A stretch of DNA of 9,901 bases from Pseudanabaenales cyanobacterium. Its GTDB lineage: Bacteria > Cyanobacteriota > Cyanobacteriia > Phormidesmidales > Phormidesmidaceae. Where the stretch lies: contig JAKSDM010000605.1 of NCBI GenBank assembly GCA_022360135.1, positions 1-9,901 on the forward strand, given 5' to 3'. Below are positions 5,203 through 9,901 of this stretch, piece by piece. The notes beneath the pieces are model-generated. The model was not told the origin of the DNA. It saw only the letters and a list, made by a program, of their open reading frames with translations, and did not search any database. How positions within the stretch are numbered: the first letter of the stretch is position 1; each line of letters begins with the position of its first letter. A program made the position numbers and the translations under genes.

Positions 5203-5907
5203 GTGGCTATTGCATTGACAGAGAGTGTTTTGACAACTTTAACCCGAGACCGCCTGATCCTGTTTACCCGCTATCCTGAGCCGGGTCGAACCAAGACCCG
5301 CTTGATTCCTCATTTGGGCGCTGAGGGAGCAGCCGCCCTACAGCGCCAGATGACGGAATATATGCTGACTCAGGTGCTCGCAACGCCCAGTCAATTCCCG
5401 ATCTCGTTGGAGGTTCGCTTTGTAGGCGGCGATGTAACCTGTATGAGGGCTTGGTTAGGCGATGAGCTTGCTTATCAGCTTCAGGGGGATGGAGATTTGG
5501 GCGATCGCCTCAGCCGCGCCTTCCAGCAAGGATTTCAAGCGGGTATGGAGCGAATTGTAATCATTGGCTCCGACTGCCCAGAGGTAACCTCACAGCAGAT
5601 GATTCAGGCGTTTAATTATCTCCGGCGGCATGATTTAGTCTTGGGGCCGGCTGTAGATGGCGGCTATTATCTGATCGGGTTGCGGCAGGCCCAACCGGCC
5701 TTGTTCAAGAATATTGCTTGGAGTACAGCGGATGTTTGTCAGCAAACGGATGCGATCGCCCAGCAGTTAGGTCTTTCCATCGCCTACCTGGATCGCCTAA
5801 GCGATGTAGACCGGCCTGAAGATTTACCCATTTGGGAGGCCGTGTGTTCGACTGACTCTAAACTTCGGGAACCCTATGCTAGGGAGCAAAATCCAACCCC
5901 GCAGTAA
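5203..5907 (+). CDS. DUF2064/TIGR04282-type glycosyltransferase
   Basis: A 234-aa soluble protein with a nucleotide-sugar-transferase fold of the GT-A kind. Motifs in order: LFTRYPEPGRTKTRL (20-34), the nucleotide-binding loop at the N-terminus; GDGDLGDRLSRAF (95-107); the metal-binding strand IIGSDCPEVT (120-129); LGPAVDGGYYLIGL (147-160); and the C-terminal LSDVDRPEDLP (199-209). This set defines DUF2064, a family that I recall also carries the TIGR04282 label, arsenosugar-biosynthesis glycosyltransferase. No arsenic gene (ArsM or ArsS) is in the window, so the substrate is open. An in-frame TGA at 5197-5199 forces the start to GTG 5203 or later (TTG 5215 is possible); no strong ribosome binding site is seen, consistent with former translational coupling to the ABC gene ending at 5196. 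Two HIP1 octamers (5501-5508, 5752-5759) lie inside it. Confidence 0.88.
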   Translation: MAIALTESVLTTLTRDRLILFTRYPEPGRTKTRLIPHLGAEGAAALQRQMTEYMLTQVLATPSQFPISLEVRFVGGDVTCMRAWLGDELAYQLQGDGDLGDRLSRAFQQGFQAGMERIVIIGSDCPEVTSQQMIQAFNYLRRHDLVLGPAVDGGYYLIGLRQAQPALFKNIAWSTADVCQQTDAIAQQLGLSIAYLDRLSDVDRPEDLPIWEAVCSTDSKLREPYAREQNPTPQ

Positions 5908-5981
5908 TCATTTCTCAGGGGCTAGAAAACTTACCCATTCAGCGTTCAAGACTTCTAACCCAAGGGGTGGTTTTTCGTCTA

Positions 5982-6011
5982 ACTGTCTATGTTGAAACTA
6001 TTTCTGACAGT
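5982..6011. promoter_or_regulatory. Inverted repeat just upstream of the MarR gene
   Basis: ACTGTC at 5982-5987 and GACAGT at 6006-6011 are perfect reverse complements separated by 18 nt; the right arm ends 13 nt before the ATG. MarR proteins often bind palindromes overlapping their own promoter, so this could be an autoregulatory operator, but the spacer is long for the family and six bases can match by chance. Confidence 0.25.
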
Positions 6012-6024
6012 ACTTTTTTGATCT

Positions 6025-6510
6025 ATGGTTTTACAAGTGAACCCGAAGAAGTCAACAGAACCTCATAGTTTATCTAACGCAACCGCCGCCGCCCGAGAGG
6101 CGTTTGTCCCCACAATGCAGGAGTTGGTTGGGGCTTATCAGGCATTTACTTCCTATTCTGACAGCCATGTTAGACAGCTCGGACTCACCCCATCTCAGTT
6201 TGATGTGATTGCCGCATTAGGCGGCACAAATGGCATGAGCATGGGGAAAGTGGCCGCAAAAACACTGGTGACTAAGGGAACTCTAACCGGTATTATTGAT
6301 CGTTTGGAGCAGAAAAAGCTAGTTCGGCGGGAGGTCCCTGAGGGGAATCGCCGCAGCTTTACCGTAGTGCTTACACCGAAAGGGGAAAACGTTTACAAGG
6401 AAGCTTTTCCGGCCCACATCGCCTACCTTAAGCAGCGGTTTGAACGGCTGGAGCCATCTGAACTAGAGTTGTTGCGAGTCCTGCTGCAGAAGCTAAGAGT
6501 CGTTTTCTAA
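6025..6510 (+). CDS. MarR-family transcriptional regulator
   Basis: A 161-aa winged-helix DNA-binding protein. N-terminal helix residues 30-50 (VPTMQELVGAYQAFTSYSDS) would help form the dimer. The core reads RQLGLTPSQFDVIAAL (50-65), then the helix-turn-helix GKVAAKTLVTKGTLTGIIDRLEQ with TKGTLTGIIDRLE as recognition helix, then the wing KKLVRREVPEGNRRSFTVVLTPKG with the family's D/GNRRS-LT-G pattern. The C-terminal helices (LEPSELELLRVLLQKLR) complete the dimer interface. MarR proteins are usually repressors relieved by phenolic compounds, oxidants or other small molecules; the ligand here cannot be read from the sequence. It does not sit in an obvious operon: the glycosyltransferase ends 117 nt upstream and a methyltransferase gene converges 12 nt downstream. 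ATG 6025 lacks a clear ribosome binding site. Confidence 0.92.
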   Translation: MVLQVNPKKSTEPHSLSNATAAAREAFVPTMQELVGAYQAFTSYSDSHVRQLGLTPSQFDVIAALGGTNGMSMGKVAAKTLVTKGTLTGIIDRLEQKKLVRREVPEGNRRSFTVVLTPKGENVYKEAFPAHIAYLKQRFERLEPSELELLRVLLQKLRVVF

Positions 6511-6522
6511 ACTGGGTTGTAT

Positions 6523-7293
6523 TTAAGACAATCGCCCATGATAGACCTTCGTGGCATACTCAAATCTGACCTTGCCGTTGGATTTATATTGCTCGAAAAT
6601 TTCCCTAAGGGCGTCCATCATCGGCAGATACTCAGCTTGATCTTCGTTAGGCGCATAGGAACACGATAATAATCGTCCTTTCAGACCGTCGAAGTCGAAT
6701 GCCTGAAAATTGTCGAATGAAGCCACCTGAAAATGCCCTGGCTGGTAGAATTCACCGATGGCGTCTTCGCCAACATTCATGTGATTGACAACCTCATATT
6801 CCTTGGCGTAAGTCTTGAGCATCTGCTCATAAGCTTGCAGAAATGGGGTTGAGTCGATTTCCCTTTGATTCCAAACCAGCACAATCCATCCGGCTGGATG
6901 AAGAATTCGAGCAAATTCAGACCTGGTTTGAGCTGGCTCAAACCAATGAAAAGCCTGCCCCGCTATGATAAAGTCCACCGAATCGGTCGAGAGCGATGTG
7001 TTTTCCGCCTGACCAGCAATACTTTTGAAAGTAGGATAGCCCTCAAGCAGTCGTTCAGCCGCCTCTCGCATCTCGGTGTTGGGCTCGACACCATAGACTG
7101 AATTCCCGTTATCTAGAAATAATTGGGTCAAAATTCCTGTTCCAGAGCCCACATCCGCGATAACTGATGTGGGCTTTAGCCCACAGGTCTCTGCCAGAAA
7201 TGGCATGATCTCGGATGGATAGCTAGGGCGATACATAATGTAGTTATCCACCCGATCTGAGAATCTCTCTGTGTTTTTCCTATTGGCGTCCAT
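6523..7293 (-). CDS. Class I SAM-dependent methyltransferase (Methyltransf_11 type)
   Basis: A 256-aa soluble methyltransferase with the Rossmann-like SAM fold. Motif I is VIADVGSGTGILT (44-56). The acidic end of strand 2 is VYGVEPNTEM (66-75), motif II/III is DSVDFIIAGQAFHWFEP (104-120), and the post-III strand is WIVLVWNQRE (136-145). The AFHWF-P and F-RIL-P-G patterns (114-120, 127-135) match a subgroup of small-molecule methyltransferases that open with a RFSDRVDNYIMYRPSYP-like segment (9-26), which is seen here. The substrate is unknown; there is no arsenite-binding cysteine set as in ArsM. ATG 7293 is preferred; an in-frame TTG at 7299 would add two residues. The ribosome binding site is weak. 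It converges with the MarR gene with 12 nt between stops and no clear terminator between them. Confidence 0.9.
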   Translation of the reverse strand: MDANRKNTERFSDRVDNYIMYRPSYPSEIMPFLAETCGLKPTSVIADVGSGTGILTQLFLDNGNSVYGVEPNTEMREAAERLLEGYPTFKSIAGQAENTSLSTDSVDFIIAGQAFHWFEPAQTRSEFARILHPAGWIVLVWNQREIDSTPFLQAYEQMLKTYAKEYEVVNHMNVGEDAIGEFYQPGHFQVASFDNFQAFDFDGLKGRLLSCSYAPNEDQAEYLPMMDALREIFEQYKSNGKVRFEYATKVYHGRLS

Positions 7294-7414
7294 AAGCAAG
7301 ATAAGGTGACTAGAAGAAAGAAGGTCAGCTCGATTGTAGCGGACAGCAAACTATCTTCAGCCAGATTTAAGCTCTTGGACACTTTTAGTTAGGCGAATAG
7401 GCGCTCCAAGGAGA

Positions 7415-7443
7415 TAGCTGGAACATTCTTATAAATCCAGCTA
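7415..7443. promoter_or_regulatory. 8-bp inverted repeat around a TATAAA-like loop, upstream of the methyltransferase
   Basis: TAGCTGGA at 7415-7422 and TCCAGCTA at 7436-7443 are perfect reverse complements around 13 nt containing TTATAAAT. It sits about 120-150 nt upstream of the methyltransferase ATG. It could be an operator around a promoter -10 element or an RNA hairpin in the leader; neither is proved by sequence. Confidence 0.35.
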
Positions 7444-7473
7444 GGGTCATTAAAAGCCTCTTTAAAATCATAA

Positions 7474-7496
7474 GCTCCTCAGTTTTTCCGAGGAGC
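7474..7496 (-). terminator. Possible terminator hairpin
   Basis: GCTCCTC at 7474-7480 and GAGGAGC at 7490-7496 form a strong 7-bp GC-rich stem. On the minus strand the stem is followed by TTATGATTTTAA, a poor but T-rich tail. It lies about 95 nt after the end of the small minus-strand frame at 7590, so it could end a transcript from there. A plus-strand role is less likely because no T-run follows. Confidence 0.35.
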
Positions 7497-7589
7497 CTTC
7501 TGAATGTTCGCTAAATGTTTTTAGCTCTATTGAATAACGAATCAGTCAAATTTTAATCTTTAGGGAACAAAACTGTTGCACAAACGATT

Positions 7590-7859
7590 TTAGAACTGAT
7601 TGCCAGACAAAACAAGAGTTTCAGAAGGCCCTCTCCTCAAACTCTTGAATTGTCGAGTTAAGCCACTGTCCACCTCCCTTTTGAGTCGCCATCCACCTCC
7701 ACAACCGCCTGCTGGAGGTATTCGATCCAGATGTTGTGAATTGGCATTTTCCACTGAACTAACCTGCTTGCTTATATGGATGCGTAACAACTGCTGAAAC
7801 ACTTCTTTAGACTGAAAAAAACAACAGAAGTCAGCTGTATAAACGCTGAATTCTTTCAT
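7590..7859 (-). CDS. Doubtful small protein with a Gly/Cys-rich stretch
   Basis: A minus-strand frame of 89 codons from ATG 7859, with GGAGAAA 6 nt upstream (7872-7866). Longer in-frame starts exist at 7874 and 7961. It reads MKEFSVYTADFCCFFQSKEV, then a helical, charged middle (QQLLRIHISKQVSSVENANS), then QHLDRIPPAGGCGGGW at about residues 43-58, and a basic tail. A compact Gly-Gly-Cys-Gly-Gly-Gly-Trp block after a leader-like region recalls ribosomally made, modified peptide precursors, but no modifying enzyme is nearby and the Gly-rich part coincides with a DNA inverted repeat (7695-7719), which may explain it. I do not recognise a family. It may not be translated at all. Confidence 0.25.
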   Translation of the reverse strand: MKEFSVYTADFCCFFQSKEVFQQLLRIHISKQVSSVENANSQHLDRIPPAGGCGGGWRLKREVDSGLTRQFKSLRRGPSETLVLSGNQF

Positions 7860-8265
7860 TTTGGATTTCTCCATTGACGAACGACTAAACTCAAGATAAA
7901 TGATATAAACATGGCAAATTGAAAGTATGTGACAGTTACTACTTTGCCTGCTAATACCCATTGATCAACACTCTAAAAAATAACTATAGAGGTTGATTCA
8001 AAGGTCAAAAATATAACTTCCTCCTGAATTCACTGAACTCACTAATAAGCTTTTCAAGCATTTTTATCCCCATCCGGAACCTTTCAAAATGTAATAAATT
8101 ATACTTTTTCAAAACTTCTTTTAACTGCTGGTTCGAGGATTGTTCTCCGCTTTTGTGAAGCAGATTCCTAGTCAGACAAAAACCGGTTCATAGGATACAG
8201 GGCAATACTGTTCGGATTAGCCCGATTATTGTTGGAGATCCCCCCAACCCCCCTTTCTTAAGCTG

Positions 8266-8288
8266 TCCATTAATCGCATCTTTCTTAA
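8266..8288 (+). repeat. IS left terminal inverted repeat
   Basis: Exact 23-bp reverse complement of 9839-9861, beginning TCCATTAATCGC and ending TTTCTTAA. The transposase stop codon (8293-8295) follows almost at once. Confidence 0.9.
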
Positions 8289-8292
8289 GATA

Positions 8293-9717
8293 TTAGGAGT
8301 TGACAATGGGGGTAGAGTTGGAGGTGGCTAATCGCCATGTTTCGGCAATGTCATGTAAACGTCGTAGCCCTTGCCAAATCGTTTTCACGCCTGGTTCTCC
8401 ATCTCGTTTGCGACCCATAAATCCACCTAGTCGAGCAATCCAACGCATACAAGTGTGTAAATTGGGCGGATTTGAAGCGGGAAAGGTTGTCTGGTGAATA
8501 GTGCAGTAGAGGGCCTGCCATTCATAGGTTTGGAAAACCTCATCGGCTGGTCGCTCAGGATTATAACGCGCCTCATAGGTGAGCCATAGTAAACGGCAAG
8601 CCACAATTGAATAAGTGGCTAACGCTCGGTGAATGCGATCTGCGGTTTCCAGTTGTAACTGTTCCAGGCGACATCCACTTTTGAGCACAAAATGATACCG
8701 CTCAATCAACCACCGGAAACTATACCATTGGATATATTGGCAAGCTTGCTCAAAATTTGCGATGGCCAGCGTCGTTAACAATAACCACCGCACGGGGGAC
8801 TCATCGGTAGGTGGATTTTCCTCTTCGGCCAAAATCGCTTGGAGGCGAATCGGCTTAAGTTGGTGACGATTGAGATGCTCTTGAGGAGGTTGAATGAGGA
8901 AGCTAGCGAAGCGGATCGTCAAGGTGACCTCCCGTGCAGCCCGTTTTGGTGTGCGTGGCAGTTCAAAACTCAGTTCTCCCTTGGGCGCAACTTGTTCGAT
9001 AGGTTGGTGTAAGCATTTCACCTCTGGGTCAGCGGCGTCTTGCTTGACCGAGTGGTTATGGTAGGCGCGAATTAACAGCTCTGAATTGGACTGACGTTGG
9101 TGGGCGAAGAGCTCATAAATATCGCCTTCTTGGTCTGTGATATTGACAACGACCACGGACGGGTCGACCCAGGTTTGAACTGCCTCAAGGCCTTCTATCC
9201 AGCGGTAACTTTCCTTCTCTTCAATCGGTTTGCGCCCTCGTTGATGTTTTTTACCCAATTCCGCCAAATCTCTAGCCCAAACCTGCTGATGCAGGAGACC
9301 CAAAGGTGTTCCCTGAACACTGCAACAGAGGATGGAGTGAACCTTCAGACCTCGCGCCCGCGGACTATCTAAGTAGCCAAGGCCTTGTTTCTGGGGATGA
9401 TGGGTGAAATTCAACTCAGTGGTATCTTGAAGGGCGAGGACCACTGAGTGTTCTTTGATTCTCTCTAGCGTACTATCCCGAGGCGCTGCTAAAATCTCAT
9501 CTGGTTTCACGTGGGGGGATCGCCAAAAATCATAGGCGGCTTGGACTGCCGCTCTGTCTCGGCTAGCTTGGGGCACACTGGCTGCGGGCTGAGCCGCTAA
9601 ATCTTCCACGATTTGGATTAACCGTTTATTGCGCCGGGCATCCCCCAAGTCAGCGAAGCGGAGTTCTTCTACAGCCCATGTCACCATATCACCCTGCCCT
9701 CTATGCTTATTGACCAT
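8293..9717 (-). CDS. IS4-family (Tn5-like) DDE transposase
   Basis: An intact transposase of about 474 aa. The N-terminal region EELRFADLGDARRNKRLIQI followed by AAVQAAYDFWRSP is the DNA-binding domain typical of the Tn5/IS4 group. Counting from GTG 9720 (475 aa), the catalytic acids are Asp99 (LALQDTTELNF), Asp196 (NITDQEGDIYELF) and Glu340. Glu340 lies in a perfect Y-(2)-R-(3)-E-(6)-K signature, Tyr333, Arg336, Glu340 and Lys347, in QWYSFRWLIERYHFVLKSG. A beta-rich insertion lies between the second Asp and the Glu, as in Tn5. No frameshift or stop interrupts it, so the element may be active. The start is uncertain: GTG 9720 and ATG 9717 are both possible, and ATG 9687 (MVTWAVEEL...) gives the usual N-terminus and has AGAGGG and AGGGTG ahead of it. 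Confidence 0.93.
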   Translation of the reverse strand: MVNKHRGQGDMVTWAVEELRFADLGDARRNKRLIQIVEDLAAQPAASVPQASRDRAAVQAAYDFWRSPHVKPDEILAAPRDSTLERIKEHSVVLALQDTTELNFTHHPQKQGLGYLDSPRARGLKVHSILCCSVQGTPLGLLHQQVWARDLAELGKKHQRGRKPIEEKESYRWIEGLEAVQTWVDPSVVVVNITDQEGDIYELFAHQRQSNSELLIRAYHNHSVKQDAADPEVKCLHQPIEQVAPKGELSFELPRTPKRAAREVTLTIRFASFLIQPPQEHLNRHQLKPIRLQAILAEEENPPTDESPVRWLLLTTLAIANFEQACQYIQWYSFRWLIERYHFVLKSGCRLEQLQLETADRIHRALATYSIVACRLLWLTYEARYNPERPADEVFQTYEWQALYCTIHQTTFPASNPPNLHTCMRWIARLGGFMGRKRDGEPGVKTIWQGLRRLHDIAETWRLATSNSTPIVNS

Positions 9718-9838
9718 CACGATTGTTTGATAGCTCTAAAGAATAATCCTTAACTACTCGTGCATATTTCTGCCCTGTCTCACAAATTACATTCCTTAAA
9801 AATCCTATAATTCTCTTGGAGAAGAGCTTTCAGGATTG

Positions 9839-9861
9839 TTAAGAAAGATGCGATTAATGGA
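9839..9861 (-). repeat. IS right terminal inverted repeat
   Basis: Exact 23-bp reverse complement of 8266-8288. It is separated from the transposase start by about 120 bp of AT-rich sequence that should carry the transposase promoter. Confidence 0.9.
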
Positions 9862-9901
9862 TAGATTGAAAAGGGGGATTAAGGGGGATCCTTAACCGAA
9901 C

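Larger units (their letters stand above)
7294..8262. other. Long region without a firm gene
   Basis: Nearly 1 kb of AT-rich sequence between the methyltransferase start and the IS. It holds an 8-bp inverted repeat with a 13-nt loop (7415-7443), a GC-rich hairpin (7474-7496), a hairpin inside a Gly-rich minus-strand frame (7695-7719), one weak small-protein candidate (7590-7859, minus), and a 22-codon minus-strand frame at 8005-8073 (MGIKMLEKLISEFSEFRRKL...) with AAAGG 6 nt upstream. No tRNA, CRISPR or transposase remnant was seen. It may be a decayed locus or a non-coding RNA region. Confidence 0.5.
8263..9864 (-). mobile_element. Complete IS4-family insertion sequence
   Basis: About 1.6 kb bounded by perfect 23-bp inverted repeats, 8266-8288 and 9839-9861, each reading inward TCCATTAATCGCATC then TTTCTTAA. 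Three further bases outward (CTG on the left, CTA on the right) give a CTG-type tip as in IS50 and IS10, which favours the boundaries used here. The single transposase gene fills the element and its stop lies 5 bp inside the left repeat, so nothing seems missing. No convincing 9-bp target duplication is seen: TTTCTTAAG on the left against ATTGAAAAG on the right agree at 5 of 9 positions. Weaker inverted similarity continues outward for another 26 bp on each side; see the repeat entry. Confidence 0.85.
8237..9890. repeat. C-rich and G-rich arms flanking the IS (possible split palindromic repeat)
   Basis: Left of the IS, 8237-8262 reads GATCCCCCCAACCCCCC then TTTCTTAAG. Right of it, 9865-9890 reads ATTGAAAAGGGGG then ATTAAGGGGGATC. 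The arms are inverted relative to each other: with the IS ends included, 52 bp on each side align without gaps at 43 positions. Without the IS the arms would form one imperfect palindrome with C-runs on one side and G-runs on the other, a pattern I recall among dispersed repeats of filamentous cyanobacteria. The other reading is that they belong to the IS as long imperfect ends. Confidence 0.55.

Noticed and set aside
7176..7382. Minus-strand 68-codon frame with a hydrophobic stretch (ELTFFLLVTLSCL)
   Set aside because: It overlaps the start of the methyltransferase in another frame, and its C-terminal half is clearly out-of-frame methyltransferase sequence.
7600..7797. Plus-strand frame with PPPQPPAGG
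   Set aside because: It is the complement of the Gly-rich minus-strand stretch; the proline run comes from the inverted repeat at 7695-7719, and no ribosome binding site is seen.
7906..7935. Possible NtcA site upstream of the small minus-strand frame (AGTAACTGTCACATACT)
   Set aside because: The GTA and TAC half-sites are 9 bases apart instead of 8, so it does not fit the box.
8131..8160. GGTTCGAGG resembling a tRNA T-loop
   Set aside because: No matching acceptor, D or anticodon stems could be drawn around it.
8300..9372. Plus-strand frames within the transposase
   Set aside because: They are antisense shadows of the intact transposase with no supporting signals.

Overview
The window reads as a piece of a cyanobacterial chromosome. 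Four copies of the HIP1 octamer GCGATCGC occur in 9.9 kb. The gene set is also cyanobacterial: a HemJ-type protoporphyrinogen oxidase, a high-light-inducible one-helix protein (Hlip), a MenB of the phylloquinone pathway, a DUF721/DciA protein ending in a Cys-rich ribbon, and a small four-cysteine protein. Genes are short, mostly monocistronic and on alternating strands, with sizeable AT-rich gaps, as is common in filamentous cyanobacteria.

Layout. (1) 1-740, minus: the N-terminal part of a membrane-anchored, Pro/Ala-rich protein that runs off the left edge. Two GTA-N8-TAC boxes spaced 21 bp apart lie just upstream and look like tandem NtcA sites. (2) 1056-1625, plus: DUF721/DciA-like protein. 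(3) 1979-2236, plus: 85-aa four-cysteine protein whose start is uncertain. A bidirectional terminator (2481-2514) separates it from menB. (4) 2529-3362, minus: menB, divergent from hemJ (3517-4107, plus). hemJ is followed by an Hlip gene (4343-4489, plus) with a strong hairpin upstream and a good terminator downstream at 4622-4647. (5) 4637-4975, minus: 112-aa orphan protein with an excellent ribosome binding site. (6) 5078-5196, plus: remains of an ABC-transporter ATPase gene, in which only the first ~22 and last ~14 codons survive, in different frames. A DUF2064/TIGR04282-type glycosyltransferase gene (5203-5907) starts 6 nt after the old ABC stop. (7) 6025-6510, plus: MarR-type regulator, convergent with a class I SAM methyltransferase gene (6523-7293, minus). 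(8) 7294-8262: almost 1 kb without a firm gene, holding hairpins and a weak minus-strand small-protein candidate with a Gly/Cys-rich stretch. (9) 8263-9864: an apparently complete IS4-family insertion sequence with 23-bp perfect inverted ends and an intact DDE transposase. It lies between C-rich and G-rich arms that may be one palindromic dispersed repeat.

How genes relate. HemJ makes protoporphyrin IX for heme and chlorophyll, the Hlip family binds chlorophyll and carotenoid, and MenB makes the quinone of photosystem I, so the centre of the window has a photosynthetic-cofactor theme. They are separate transcription units, so this may be only loose clustering. I see no complete new multi-gene system. 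The points most worth a second look are the internally deleted ABC gene, the paired NtcA-like boxes, the IS nested in a palindrome, and the unexplained 7.3-8.2 kb region.
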